A DNA stretch of 64,000 nt from an uncultured Pelagibacteraceae bacterium. Lineage in GTDB: Bacteria; Pseudomonadota; Alphaproteobacteria; Pelagibacterales; Pelagibacteraceae. The notes beneath the pieces are model-generated. The model was given only the letters and a program-made list of their open reading frames with translations, had not been told where the DNA came from and made no database searches. The stretch lies in the NCBI GenBank assembly GCA_902586025.1, contig CACIFV010000002.1, positions 1-64,000 on the forward strand. Direction: 5' to 3'. Below are positions 32,382-44,368 of the stretch, piece after piece. Every line of letters starts with the position of its first letter. Position 1 is the first letter of the stretch. The translations under genes and the position numbers were made by a program.

Positions 32382-32382
32382 T

Positions 32383-33780
32383 ATGCCAGAAAAATTTGAC
32401 GTTACAGTAATTGGTGGTGGCCCTGGAGGATATGTTTGTGCAATTAGATTGTCTCAACTTGGTCTTAAAACAGCATGCATAGAGTCTAGAGGTTCTTTAG
32501 GAGGAACATGCTTAAATATAGGATGCATTCCATCAAAAAGTTTACTTAATTTATCTGAAAAATTTCACAGTGCTAAAAATTTTGAAAAAATTGGAATTGA
32601 GACTGGAGAAATAAAACTTAATTTAGATAAAATGATGAAAAATAAAGACAAAGCTGTAACAGTTTTGACTAAAGGAGTGGAATTTTTATTCAAAAAAAAC
32701 AAAGTCACATATTTTAAAGGCAAAGGTTCATTTGAGAACGAAAATTCAATAAAAATTGAAGGCTCTGAAGGCACTAAAATAATTCAAACTGATAAAACAA
32801 TAATCAGTACAGGATCAGAGCCAGTATCATTGCCTGGAGTAGATTTCGATGAAGAAAGAATTCTTTCTTCAACTGGAGCCCTATCTATTCCCAAGCTTCC
32901 TAATAAAATGATTGTTGTCGGAGGAGGATATATAGGATTAGAAATGGGATCAGTTTGGTCAAGACTTGGTACTGAAGTTACAGTTGTAGAATTTTTAGAC
33001 CACATCACTCCCGGAATGGATCGAGATATTTCAAATGAATTTATGAAAATATTAAAGAAGCAAGGTATAAAATTCAACCTTAATACTAAAGTTGATAAAA
33101 TAACTAAAAACTCTAATGGTGTAACGGTTGAGACTTCACAAAATGATGGCCAAAAAGTTAAACATGATGTTGATGTTGTTTTAATATCTGTTGGACGAAG
33201 ACCTTATACTAAAAACTTAAATTTAGATAAAGTTGGTGTAGCTTTAGATGAAAAAGGAAGAGTTAATGTAAATAAAAATTTTGAGACAAATGTTAAAAAT
33301 ATATACGCAATAGGAGATGTTATTGATGGTCCTATGTTAGCCCATAAAGCAGAAGAAGAGGGAATTGCTGTTGCAGAACTTATAGCAGGCCAGTCAGGTC
33401 ATGTGAATTATGATATTATTCCTGGAGTTGTTTATACATCCCCAGAGGTAGCTTATGTTGGTAAAACTGAGGAGCAATTAAAAAAAGAAAACATTGGTTA
33501 TAAGATTGGTAAATTCCCTTTTATGGCAAATTCGAGAGCCAAAGCAATTGATGAGCCAGAGGGTTTTGTAAAAATTTTGGCAGACCAATTAACTGATAAA
33601 GTACTTGGTGTACATATAATTGGTCCACATGCAGGAGAAATGATAGCAGAAATGTCCGTTGCAATGGAGTTTGGGGCCAGTTCAGAAGATATCGCAAGAA
33701 CATGCCACGCACACCCAACATTTTCAGAAGCTATAAAAGAAGCAGCATTATCAGTAGATAAAAGACAGATACACTCTTAA
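32383..33780 (+). CDS. lpdA: Dihydrolipoyl dehydrogenase (E3)
   Basis: A 465-residue FAD disulfide oxidoreductase that reoxidises lipoamide. GGGPGG (11-16) binds FAD, the redox disulfide is Cys43-Cys48 in GGTCLNIGCIPSK, GGGYIGLEMGSVW binds NAD, and the C-terminal HAHPTFSEAIKEAA carries the catalytic His-Glu pair. It lies 1 bp after sucB and ends the asd-to-lpd run of twelve plus-strand genes. Confidence 0.97.
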   Translation: MPEKFDVTVIGGGPGGYVCAIRLSQLGLKTACIESRGSLGGTCLNIGCIPSKSLLNLSEKFHSAKNFEKIGIETGEIKLNLDKMMKNKDKAVTVLTKGVEFLFKKNKVTYFKGKGSFENENSIKIEGSEGTKIIQTDKTIISTGSEPVSLPGVDFDEERILSSTGALSIPKLPNKMIVVGGGYIGLEMGSVWSRLGTEVTVVEFLDHITPGMDRDISNEFMKILKKQGIKFNLNTKVDKITKNSNGVTVETSQNDGQKVKHDVDVVLISVGRRPYTKNLNLDKVGVALDEKGRVNVNKNFETNVKNIYAIGDVIDGPMLAHKAEEEGIAVAELIAGQSGHVNYDIIPGVVYTSPEVAYVGKTEEQLKKENIGYKIGKFPFMANSRAKAIDEPEGFVKILADQLTDKVLGVHIIGPHAGEMIAEMSVAMEFGASSEDIARTCHAHPTFSEAIKEAALSVDKRQIHS

Positions 33781-33799
33781 TATATATCATAATTAATTT

Positions 33800-35755
33800 A
33801 TGAAATATCCTGTTCTATTGCCTAATATATTTGATCATCCATTTACATATCTAAGTAATATTAAATTAAAACCAGGAGATTATGTAAAAGTACCTTTTGG
33901 TAAGAAAAATATTATTGGTGTAATTTGGGATATTTTTGAAGAAAAGAATAAGAAAGAATTTAAATTAAAATCTATAACTGAAAAAATTGAAATTGAACCA
34001 CTAAGTAAAAATACAATCAATTTTCTAAAGTGGTTTTCTAACTACAATCTTGTGCCCTTAGGAATGTGTTTAAAACTACATTTGATTAATGACGAAAATT
34101 TAAAAATAAAAAATGACAAAGATCTATTAAAATACGATATATCAAATGAAAAAAAAATTTATCAACTTTCTGAAGAACAAAACAACGCTTATAAAGAATT
34201 ATCAAAATATGATAGCGGTTTTAGAGTTCATTTACTTCAAGGAACAACAGGTTCAGGCAAAACAATAGTTTATTTTAAAGCTATTGAAAAAATTCTAAAT
34301 ATTGGATTACAGGCTTTAATTTTATTGCCCGAAATAGGGCTAACAAATGAATTTGAAAAAAAATTTAAATCTTATTTTGGATTCGAAGCTGCAGTTTGGC
34401 ATTCAAAAATAAGTCCAAAAAAAAGAAAAATTATATGGAATGGTTTATCCTCTGGCAGAATAAAAGTAGCTATTGGAGCAAGATCATCTTTATTTCTACC
34501 ATTCAAAAAATTGGGTTTAATTACCGTAGATGAAGAACACGATCAATCTTACAAACAAGATGAAGGAATCATCTATAATGCTAGAGATATGGCAATATCA
34601 AGAGCAAAACATGAAAATATTCCAATAAATTTAGTAACTGCAGTTCCATCAATTGAAACATATGAAAATATTAAAATTAAAAAATATAATTACTCAAGAT
34701 TGCTTAATCGATATAAAGGTGCGAATTTACCCAAACACCATGTTATAGATCTTTATCAAAATCAGCTAGCAACCAAAAGTTCTATATCTCTCAAAACTAT
34801 TGAAAAAGTAAAAGAACATTTAAATAAAAAAGATCAAATTCTATTCTTCATAAATAGAAGAGGTTTTGCGCCCTACGTTTTATGTAAAAAATGTTTAAAT
34901 GTTTTTACATGCCCTAGGTGTTCTATAAATTTAGTATTTCACAAAAATAAAAAAATTCTTTTGTGTCATTACTGTGGATATAAATCAAAATTAAATAGAG
35001 ATTGTAAAAAAGGAGATGTTTGTGAGTTTGTATTTAGTGGACCTGGAGTAGAAAAAATTGCGGAAGAGGTTAAAAACTTATTCCCTAATAAAAAAACAAT
35101 AATTTTTTCCAGCGACACAATGAATAAAGCATCTGGTAAAGATAAATTGGATAAAATTATATCTGGTGAAATAGATATTCTTGTAGGTACTCAATTAATA
35201 TCAAAAGGATTTCACTTTCCAAAATTGAATTGTATTGTTGTATTAGATATTGATTTAACTTCTCAAGGACACGATCTTAGGAGTACTGAAAAAAATTTAC
35301 AACTTTACCACCAGTTATCAGGAAGAGCAGGCAGAACTGGCAAGCCAGCAAATATTTATTTCCAAACATATAACTTAAAACCAGAAGTTATAAATCAAAT
35401 TACAAATGAAGATCCTTTTAAATTTTTAGAAAATGAATTAAATTTAAGAAAAAAGAATAATTTACCGCCCTACGAAAGATTTATCGCTTTAATTTTATCT
35501 TCATCAAATGAAAAAAAATTAGATATAGATGCCGCAAAACTTAAAAATATTTTATCAAAGTCTATAGATGCAAAAATTTTAGGACCCGTAAAAGCCCCAA
35601 TATATAGAATTAATCAAAAATTCAGAAATAGACTATTAATAAGAGCAAAAAAAACATCTAGTATTCAGAAAAAATTGAAAGATGTATTGAAAGAATTTCA
35701 ACTCTCCAAAGGAATGAAACTTTCAGTTGATGTTGACCCTATCAGCTTCAATTAG
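33800..35755 (+). CDS. priA: Primosomal replication helicase PriA
   Basis: A 651-residue 3'-to-5' helicase that reloads the replisome at stalled forks; shorter than the ~730 residues of E. coli PriA, mainly in the N-terminal fork-binding part. Seen are Walker A QGTTGSGKT (147-155), DEEHD (244-248), and an insertion with eight cysteines (362, 365, 371, 374, 389, 392, 402, 408) for two zinc ions. The final pair is spaced CX5C rather than CX2C. The later QLISKGFHFPKLN and HQLSGRAGRTGKP are helicase motifs V and VI. It follows lpdA by 19 bp. Confidence 0.93.
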   Translation: MKYPVLLPNIFDHPFTYLSNIKLKPGDYVKVPFGKKNIIGVIWDIFEEKNKKEFKLKSITEKIEIEPLSKNTINFLKWFSNYNLVPLGMCLKLHLINDENLKIKNDKDLLKYDISNEKKIYQLSEEQNNAYKELSKYDSGFRVHLLQGTTGSGKTIVYFKAIEKILNIGLQALILLPEIGLTNEFEKKFKSYFGFEAAVWHSKISPKKRKIIWNGLSSGRIKVAIGARSSLFLPFKKLGLITVDEEHDQSYKQDEGIIYNARDMAISRAKHENIPINLVTAVPSIETYENIKIKKYNYSRLLNRYKGANLPKHHVIDLYQNQLATKSSISLKTIEKVKEHLNKKDQILFFINRRGFAPYVLCKKCLNVFTCPRCSINLVFHKNKKILLCHYCGYKSKLNRDCKKGDVCEFVFSGPGVEKIAEEVKNLFPNKKTIIFSSDTMNKASGKDKLDKIISGEIDILVGTQLISKGFHFPKLNCIVVLDIDLTSQGHDLRSTEKNLQLYHQLSGRAGRTGKPANIYFQTYNLKPEVINQITNEDPFKFLENELNLRKKNNLPPYERFIALILSSSNEKKLDIDAAKLKNILSKSIDAKILGPVKAPIYRINQKFRNRLLIRAKKTSSIQKKLKDVLKEFQLSKGMKLSVDVDPISFN

Positions 35756-35790
35756 CCCATTAAATCTTACCATTTTTCACAATCTGAGCC

Positions 35791-35819
35791 TTGAAGACTG
35801 ATAATTCGTATGTTATCTA
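35791..35819 (+). promoter_or_regulatory. Candidate promoter of the F1 ATP synthase operon
   Basis: In the 102-bp gap between priA and atpH, TTGAAG (35791-35796) and TATCTA (35814-35819) stand 17 bp apart. Matches to consensus are partial, and AT-rich sequence gives such hits by chance. The gap itself, long for this window, supports a promoter here. I see no tRNA or other RNA gene in it. Confidence 0.4.
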
Positions 35820-35857
35820 AGCAAAATTTTAAACATCTTCACAATTGAGAGTATAAA

Positions 35858-36412
35858 TTGAGCGAAAACAAAATATCAATAACTTCTAATAACAGTTACG
35901 CGCAAGCATTATTTGAGCTGGCTAATGAAGATAAATCTCTAGGAAAAGCAGAGGAACAAGTCGTTGCAATAATTAAACTCATAAATGAGAGTGAAGAATT
36001 TAGATATTTAATTAAAAATCCCACGACAAACATTGAAGATTTAACTAGAGTTATTGAAACAATTTCTGAAAAAAACAGTTTTGATAATCTTTTAAAAAGA
36101 TTTCTGGTTTTTTTAATACAAAAAAGAAGATTTTTTTATTTAGAAAAAATTTTAAGTGATTTTATAGAGGTATGTTCGAAAGCTAGAGGCGAGATAAAAG
36201 CAGAGCTTTTTTCATCTAAAGAACTTAATGAAACAGATATTTCTAAAATTAAAGAAGAGCTATCTCAAAACTTTGGAGCAAAGATACAATTAAATTATAA
36301 ATTTGACCCAAGTTTAATTGGTGGTTTGGTATTAAAAGTGGGAAGCACAATGGTAGATAATTCTATTAAAAATAAACTGCAACAAATTCAAAAACAAATG
36401 ATAGAGGCATAA
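35858..36412 (+). CDS. atpH: ATP synthase F1 delta subunit
   Basis: A 184-residue OSCP/delta subunit that joins the alpha-beta hexamer to the peripheral b stalk. The N-terminal helical region NSYAQALFELANED and the C-terminal GGLVLKVGSTMVDNSIKNKL are family hallmarks. The start is a TTG; no in-frame ATG precedes the conserved N-terminal helix, so TTG is needed. First gene of atpHAGDC; as in other alphaproteobacteria, the Fo genes are not in this operon. Confidence 0.95.
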   Translation: MSENKISITSNNSYAQALFELANEDKSLGKAEEQVVAIIKLINESEEFRYLIKNPTTNIEDLTRVIETISEKNSFDNLLKRFLVFLIQKRRFFYLEKILSDFIEVCSKARGEIKAELFSSKELNETDISKIKEELSQNFGAKIQLNYKFDPSLIGGLVLKVGSTMVDNSIKNKLQQIQKQMIEA

Positions 36413-37933
36413 ATGGAAATAAATCCTTCAGAAGTAACAAAAATACTAAAAGAACAGATAAAAAAACTTGGCGATAGAGCTGAAGTTTCAGAGGTCGGAC
36501 AAGTATTGTCTGTTGGAGATGGAATTGCAAGAATTTACGGCTTGGATAATGTTCAAGCGGGAGAAATGGTTGAGTTTTCCGATGGCTCTAAAGGAATGGC
36601 ATTAAACTTAGAGAGTGACAACGTTGGTGTTGTTATATTTGGTGATGATAGAGAAATTAAAGAGGGAGATACTGTAAAAAGAACTGGTGCGATTGTTGAT
36701 GTACCAGTTGGAAAACAACTTTTAGGAAGAGTTGTAGATGGATTAGGAAATCCAATTGATGGAAAAGGAGCTTTAGATAAAAGTTTAGAGAGAAAAAGAG
36801 TTGAAGTTAAAGCGCCAGGAATTATTCCACGACAATCTGTTGGTGAACCAATGCAAACAGGTTTAAAAGCAATTGATAGCTTAATTCCCGTTGGAAGAGG
36901 GCAAAGGGAACTTATAATTGGAGATCGTCAAACAGGTAAAACTGCAGTAGCTATCGATACAATTATAAATCAAAAGAAAATTAATGAGTCAGACGATGAA
37001 AGTAAAAAACTTTATTGTATATATGTTGCAATTGGACAAAAAAGATCAACGGTTGCTCAGATTGTAAAAACTTTAGAAGATGCTGGTGCAATGGAATATA
37101 CGACTATAGTTTCCGCAACAGCCTCAGACTCTGCGCCTCTTCAGTTTTTAGCTCCTTATACAGGATGTACTATGGGAGAGTATTTTAGAGATAATGGAAT
37201 GCATGCTTTAATTATTTACGATGATTTATCCAAGCAAGCAGTTGCATATAGACAAATGTCATTATTATTAAGAAGACCACCGGGACGTGAAGCATACCCA
37301 GGAGATGTGTTTTATTTACATAGTAGATTATTAGAAAGGGCTGCTAAGTTAAGTGATGAAAACGGTGGAGGTTCTTTAACTGCGCTACCAATTATTGAAA
37401 CACAAGCAGGTGATGTTTCTGCATATATTCCAACAAATGTAATATCTATTACAGATGGGCAAATATTTTTAGAAACTGAACTATTCAATCAAGGAATTAG
37501 ACCAGCAGTAAACGTTGGATTATCCGTATCTAGAGTTGGATCAGCTGCACAAACTAAAGCTATGAAATCAGTGGCTGGATCAATTAAATTAGAGTTAGCT
37601 CAATACAGAGAAATGGCAGCTTTTGCTCAATTTGGATCTGATTTAGATGCATCTACACAGAAACTTTTAAATAGAGGTTCGAAGTTAACTGAACTTTTAA
37701 AACAAGGACAGTATTCTCCCATGACAGTTGCAGAACAAGTTATATCAATTTTCTGTGGTGTAAAAGGTTATTTGGATGATATTGAACTTAAAGATGTAGC
37801 CGACTTTGAAAATAAAGTTCTGCAAAAGTGTAAATCTGATAAGCCTGAGATTATGGAGTCTATAGCCAAAACTGGAAAGATTGAGGAAGACATTCAAAAA
37901 CAATTAGTAGAATTAATTAAAGGAATTAAATAA
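36413..37933 (+). CDS. atpA: ATP synthase F1 alpha subunit
   Basis: A 506-residue non-catalytic nucleotide-binding subunit. The N terminus [14 protein letters not shown] binds delta; [13 protein letters not shown] is the P-loop; the C-terminal half holds the alpha signature [17 protein letters not shown]. Length and order are normal. It starts one base after the atpH stop. Confidence 0.98.
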   Translation: MEINPSEVTKILKEQIKKLGDRAEVSEVGQVLSVGDGIARIYGLDNVQAGEMVEFSDGSKGMALNLESDNVGVVIFGDDREIKEGDTVKRTGAIVDVPVGKQLLGRVVDGLGNPIDGKGALDKSLERKRVEVKAPGIIPRQSVGEPMQTGLKAIDSLIPVGRGQRELIIGDRQTGKTAVAIDTIINQKKINESDDESKKLYCIYVAIGQKRSTVAQIVKTLEDAGAMEYTTIVSATASDSAPLQFLAPYTGCTMGEYFRDNGMHALIIYDDLSKQAVAYRQMSLLLRRPPGREAYPGDVFYLHSRLLERAAKLSDENGGGSLTALPIIETQAGDVSAYIPTNVISITDGQIFLETELFNQGIRPAVNVGLSVSRVGSAAQTKAMKSVAGSIKLELAQYREMAAFAQFGSDLDASTQKLLNRGSKLTELLKQGQYSPMTVAEQVISIFCGVKGYLDDIELKDVADFENKVLQKCKSDKPEIMESIAKTGKIEEDIQKQLVELIKGIK

Positions 37934-37939
37934 TTATAA

Positions 37940-40244
<2,305 letters not shown>

Positions 40245-40245
<1 letters not shown>

Positions 40246-40643
40246 TGAGTAATCTTTTTAATATAGATATTGTAAACCCAGATCAATCTTTTCTTTCTAA
40301 AGACAATGTATTTGAAGTTGTAATTCCTGCTGTAGAAGGAGAGATTGGTATTCTTAAAGACCATATTCCAATTATCTCATTTTTAAAACCAGGCATAATT
40401 AAAGTATTTTCAGAGACTGAAGAACAAAATTTCTATGTTGAAGATGGTATTGTCGAATTTAAAGATAATACGTTATCTGTATTAACTAGCTCAATTTTTG
40501 ACTTAAAAGATGCTGATAAAAATTTTGTGTCTGAATCGATAAGCAGTGCTGAAGCAGAATTATCAAAAGATAATATTGATGATCAAAAAAGATTTCTTTT
40601 AAATCACAAAGTCGAAGTTTTAAAATCTATAAGTATTAATTAA
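40245..40643 (+). CDS. atpC: ATP synthase F1 epsilon subunit
   Basis: A 132-residue subunit with the N-terminal beta sandwich (VIPAVEGEIGILKDHIPIIS, GIVEFKDNTLSVL) and a short C-terminal helical hairpin that can inhibit rotation. It ends the operon. Its TAA is part of the palindrome TTAATTAA that also holds the stop of the convergent rppH. Confidence 0.95.
40636..40643. other. Shared palindromic stop TTAATTAA between atpC and rppH
   Basis: Read on the plus strand the palindrome ends atpC (Asn-stop); read on the minus strand it ends rppH (Asn-stop). The two genes overlap by exactly these 8 bp, and no hairpin terminator separates a highly expressed operon from the convergent gene. Confidence 0.95.
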
Positions 40644-41112
40644 CTACTTTTTCTAGTTCTTTTTGAATTTCTTGGTAAACATGAAGTTTAAAATCTACAA
40701 CTTTAGTTGTTAAATCTTTAATATCTATCCATTTCCAATCTAAAAATTCAGGATGTTTAGTTTTAATGTTAATCTCATTTTCCTCTCCATTAAACTTTAC
40801 AATAAACCACTTTTGCTTTTGGCCTTTATATTTTCCTTTCCAAATAATCCCTAAGAGGCGATCAGGAAGATCATAAGTTGTATATTTGCTTATTTCTTTA
40901 ATTAGTTCTACTGACTTTATGCTTGTTTCTTCTTTAAGTTCTCTCAATGCTGCATCAAAATAATTTTCACCTTCATCAATACCGCCTTGAGGCATCTGCC
41001 AAAAATCAGCGGGATTATCAATTCTTTTTGCGACAAATATCTTATTTTCTTTATTTAAGACTGCGATACCAACACCATTTCTTAATGGAAGTTTTTGAAA
41101 TTTTTCTTTCAT
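40636..41112 (-). CDS. rppH: RNA pyrophosphohydrolase (Nudix)
   Basis: A 158-residue Nudix hydrolase of the RppH/NudH type, which strips pyrophosphate from mRNA 5' ends to start decay or cleaves dinucleoside polyphosphates. The Nudix box spans 43-65 (PQGGIDEGEN ... LRELKEET) with Ser in place of the usual Gly near its end. LPLRNGVGIAVLNKENKIFVAKR and WQMPQGG are RppH-like. It closes the long minus-strand operon that starts at rplU, and lies 2 bp after ctpA. Confidence 0.92.
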   Translation of the reverse strand: MKEKFQKLPLRNGVGIAVLNKENKIFVAKRIDNPADFWQMPQGGIDEGENYFDAALRELKEETSIKSVELIKEISKYTTYDLPDRLLGIIWKGKYKGQKQKWFIVKFNGEENEINIKTKHPEFLDWKWIDIKDLTTKVVDFKLHVYQEIQKELEKVVN

Positions 41113-41114
41113 TC

Positions 41115-42248
41115 TTAACCATTTAATAATTTAAGAGCAAATTCCAACTGGTTATCAGTATTTGTATTTATTCTAAATTCATCTGAACCTTCAGCAATAA
41201 CTATATCTGGATTTACACCTACTCTTGAAATCGATTTACCTGATGGGAGATAGTATTTAGAAACAGTAAGTCTTATGGCACCTTCATTTTCTAAAGGAAT
41301 AATTGACTGGACTGACCCTTTTCCATATGTACTCTCTCCTACTAATATCGCTCTTTTGTGATCTTGTAGTGCTCCTGCAACAATTTCAGATGCTGATGCA
41401 GACCCATAATTAATCAAAATAACCATTGTTTCTCCATCAATAATATCTCCTTTTTTTGCAAACCATTTTCTATTTTCATACTTCCTTTTACTTTTTGTTG
41501 AAACTATTTCTCCATTTTCTAAAAAATAATCTGATATTTTTATTGCTTGAGATAACAATCCACCAGGATTGTTTCTTAAATCTAATATGTAATTTTTAAT
41601 TTTCTTATTTTTCTTAAATTCTTTGATTTTATTTTTTATTTGTTTACTACTATTTTCATTGAATGATGTTAATCTTATATAAGCTGTTTGATCATCTTTA
41701 ATTTCTGACTTTACAGATGCAACTTGTATTATTTCTCTCGTAATTGTAAATATAAGTGCTTTTCTTTCTCCCCTTCTTCTAACAGTAATCTCTATATCAG
41801 ATCCAACTGGGCCTCTCATCAATTCTACAGCTTCAGAAAGAGTTTTTCCTTGAACTTGAATATCATCAATTTTAACGATGTAATCTCCGGCTTTAACACC
41901 AACCTCCTCAGCTGGCGAGTTATCAATTGGAGAAATTACTTTTACAACACCAGCCTCCATACTGACTTCAATGCCCAATCCTCCAAATTCTCCGCTAGTC
42001 TCAGTTTGCATATTTTTAAACGAGTCCGGAGACATATATGCTGAATAAGGATCCAAAGATTGCAATACACCGTTTATAGCAGCATCCATTGCTTCACTCT
42101 GATTTACCTCATCAACATATTCTTTATTAATTTTATCTAAGACTTCACTGAATAAATCAATTTTTTTGTAAATATCATTTTCATTACTCAAAATTGGATT
42201 TGTAAATACGAAAAAAAATAAAGAAGTTATTAAGTATACTTTTTTCAT
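41115..42248 (-). CDS. ctpA: S41-family carboxy-terminal processing protease
   Basis: A 377-residue secreted protease. Residues 1-21 are a signal peptide. The PDZ domain covers about 85-170 (GGLGIEVSMEAGVVKV, AGDYIVKIDD) and the protease domain follows, with Ser285 in YGSASASE and Lys310 in STYGKGSVQS, the 25-residue spacing of the Ser/Lys dyad. It should act in the periplasm on C termini of envelope proteins. It overlaps the rsfS stop by 4 bp. Confidence 0.95.
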   Translation of the reverse strand: MKKVYLITSLFFFVFTNPILSNENDIYKKIDLFSEVLDKINKEYVDEVNQSEAMDAAINGVLQSLDPYSAYMSPDSFKNMQTETSGEFGGLGIEVSMEAGVVKVISPIDNSPAEEVGVKAGDYIVKIDDIQVQGKTLSEAVELMRGPVGSDIEITVRRRGERKALIFTITREIIQVASVKSEIKDDQTAYIRLTSFNENSSKQIKNKIKEFKKNKKIKNYILDLRNNPGGLLSQAIKISDYFLENGEIVSTKSKRKYENRKWFAKKGDIIDGETMVILINYGSASASEIVAGALQDHKRAILVGESTYGKGSVQSIIPLENEGAIRLTVSKYYLPSGKSISRVGVNPDIVIAEGSDEFRINTNTDNQLEFALKLLNG

Positions 42249-42595
42249 ATGATCAGTTTTTCTTTAGGAATTAATTCTGACCACATTTTTTCTAATTCAT
42301 AAAATTTTCTTTTCTCAGGATTGAAAATATGAATAATTAAGTCTATTCCATCTACGAGCTTCCAATCATTGCTATCTTTTCCTTCAATTTTACAATTATT
42401 CACACCGTTAATTTTTAATTTTTCAAAAACTTGTTCAGATAAAGCTTGAATATGTCTTGATGACGTACCACTAGCTATAATCATGAAGTCCGCAACTGAT
42501 GATTTTCCTTCAAGATCTATTGAAACTATGTCTAAGGCTTTATTAATATCAAGCGTTTTGATTATTTCATCTTTAAGAGCTGATATTTTTTCCAT
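42245..42595 (-). CDS. rsfS: Ribosomal silencing factor RsfS
   Basis: A 116-residue RsfS/Iojap protein that binds L14 and blocks subunit joining when nutrients are short. The family core is clear: SVADFMIIASGTSSRHIQAL, IEGKDSNDWKLVDGIDLIIH and the C-terminal YELEKMW. nadD-rsfS adjacency is common in bacteria and supports the call. Confidence 0.96.
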   Translation of the reverse strand: MEKISALKDEIIKTLDINKALDIVSIDLEGKSSVADFMIIASGTSSRHIQALSEQVFEKLKINGVNNCKIEGKDSNDWKLVDGIDLIIHIFNPEKRKFYELEKMWSELIPKEKLII

Positions 42596-42612
42596 TAATT
42601 ATATTTAGAGTA

Positions 42613-43155
42613 TCAAATTTTTCTTAATTGAGAAGATGAAATATTGACTTTATTAAACTTTATAAATTCAACTGCTTTTTTATTATATTTCTTAAATGAT
42701 TTAGATCTAAAAGCCTTTGATTTGTATCCATTTCGATCAAATACCAATATTTTGCACATTTTAGTTATTGAGTTGTACCCCTTCCATTTATGAAAATTTA
42801 TTAGGTTATCTGCCCCCATTAAAAAAAATATTTCTGAATGTTTAAATTTTTTTTTTAAATATTTAATTAAATCTACTGTACGATTAGATTTTATTATTTC
42901 TTCAAAACATTTAACTTTTATAAATTTATTATTTTTATTAATTTTTTTTGCGTAAGCTGTTCTCTTGTATAGATTATTTGGATTATTTTTTTTAAATGGA
43001 TTTTGTTTTGTTATAGCCCATATAACTTGGCTCAAATCATAATTCTTTTTTGCTAATTTAGAAATTCTTACATGACCAACATGTGCGGGATCAAACGATC
43101 CACCGAGTATACCAATCTTTTTATTTTCTAATTTGCCCCGAACCATAAACTTCAT
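42613..43155 (-). CDS. nadD: Nicotinate-nucleotide adenylyltransferase
   Basis: A 180-residue nucleotidyltransferase that makes deamido-NAD. GILGGSFDPAHVGHVRI holds the HxGH-type site and the C-terminal ISSSQLRK matches the ISSTxIR motif. The protein is shorter than the usual ~200. The 5' end overlaps proA by 35 bp with the ATG at 43155; a second ATG at 43146 would give a 26-bp overlap, and the conserved core begins about 12 residues in, so either is possible. Confidence 0.93.
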   Translation of the reverse strand: MKFMVRGKLENKKIGILGGSFDPAHVGHVRISKLAKKNYDLSQVIWAITKQNPFKKNNPNNLYKRTAYAKKINKNNKFIKVKCFEEIIKSNRTVDLIKYLKKKFKHSEIFFLMGADNLINFHKWKGYNSITKMCKILVFDRNGYKSKAFRSKSFKKYNKKAVEFIKFNKVNISSSQLRKI

Positions 43156-44368
43156 ATTTATAACTTACTAACTGATTTAAACCGACAGGACCTCTTGGTG
43201 GTAAGGTGTTTGTTGAAATTCCAACCTCTCCACCAAATCCAAATTCACCTCCGTCGGCGAATTGTGTTGATGAATTTTGAATAGCAATAGAGCTTTTTAC
43301 ATTCTTAATAAAGAATTTTGCTGTATTTTTGTTTTTGGTTACTATTGCATCTGTATGCATAGTTCCATATTTGTTGACATGGGCAACTGCTTCTTTGACA
43401 TCATTCACTAATTTAACAGAAATAATGGATGAAAGATGTTCTTTTGACCAAGTATTATGATTTGCAGGATATGTTTTACCTTTAAATAATTTGCTTATTT
43501 TTCTATCAGCTAAAATTTTACAACCACTTTCAGCCAGTGAATTTAAAATTAAATTTACTGATTTCGATTTACTTTTATGTATTAAGAGAGTTTCGGTTGC
43601 ACCACATATACTAGTATTTCTCAACTTAGCGTTTAACACTATTTTGTTTGCCATATTATCTTCTGCCTCTTTATCAATATATGTATGACAAATTCCTTCC
43701 AAATGACCAATAACTGGCACTTTTGAAAGTTGTTTAACTTTTTTTACTAAATTTTTTCCGCCTCGTGGTATTACAACATCAATGGAGTTTTCCATTTTTG
43801 ATAATAAATAATCGACGAGTTTTCTGCTCTTATTGTTTATAAACTGGACATAATTTTCGTTTACTTTATTTTCTTTTAGAGCTTTCCTAAATAAATTTAT
43901 TAAAATTTTATTACTATTATAGGCTTCGGAACCACCTCTTAATATAACAGCATTTCCAGATTTAAAACAGAGCGCTGATACATCCGAAGTAACATTGGGT
44001 CTACTTTCAAAAATTACACCTATAACTCCTATTGGTATTGTAACTCTTCTAATTTCAAGTCCATTTGGCCTTTTCCATTTGGAAGTTACTTGATTAACTG
44101 GATCTTTAAAAGAAGCAATAGTTTTAACAGAGTCAATTATACTTTTTAATTTATTATTATTAAGAGCAAGTCTTTGAATTAAGTTTTCTTTTAATTTTTT
44201 TCTTCTAGCATAAAAAATATCTTTCTTATTTTCACTAATAATTTTATTCTTATTAATCTCAATTAATTTTACAAAATCTTTTAAAACTTTATTTTTTTTT
44301 TTTGGACTAATACTTGAGTTCAAAGCCTTTCTAGAATTCAATCCAATTTTTTTAAGTAGTTTACTCAT
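43121..44368 (-). CDS. proA: Gamma-glutamyl phosphate reductase
   Basis: A 415-residue NADPH enzyme that reduces glutamyl-5-phosphate to the semialdehyde in proline synthesis. Signatures are IGVIFESRPNVTSDVSALCFKSGNA-type wording in two parts (VIFESRPNVTSD, CFKSGNAVILRGG), the nucleophile region NTSICGATETLL with its Cys, and FGFGGEVGISTNTLPPRGPVG-type wording near the C terminus. Near codon 24 the coding strand has a run of 12 A (plus-strand T at 44292-44303). Its start coincides with the proB stop region. Confidence 0.96.
   Translation of the reverse strand: MSKLLKKIGLNSRKALNSSISPKKKNKVLKDFVKLIEINKNKIISENKKDIFYARRKKLKENLIQRLALNNNKLKSIIDSVKTIASFKDPVNQVTSKWKRPNGLEIRRVTIPIGVIGVIFESRPNVTSDVSALCFKSGNAVILRGGSEAYNSNKILINLFRKALKENKVNENYVQFINNKSRKLVDYLLSKMENSIDVVIPRGGKNLVKKVKQLSKVPVIGHLEGICHTYIDKEAEDNMANKIVLNAKLRNTSICGATETLLIHKSKSKSVNLILNSLAESGCKILADRKISKLFKGKTYPANHNTWSKEHLSSIISVKLVNDVKEAVAHVNKYGTMHTDAIVTKNKNTAKFFIKNVKSSIAIQNSSTQFADGGEFGFGGEVGISTNTLPPRGPVGLNQLVSYKYEVYGSGQIRK

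Noticed and set aside
35756..35857. tRNA or small RNA in the priA-atpH gap
   Set aside because: No cloverleaf, T-loop GTTCRA or stable hairpin could be formed by eye; a promoter is the simpler reading.
41724..42044. 106-codon plus-strand frame
   Set aside because: Opposite ctpA, Ser/Phe/Asn-rich composition expected from the complement of an AT-rich gene, and no motif.
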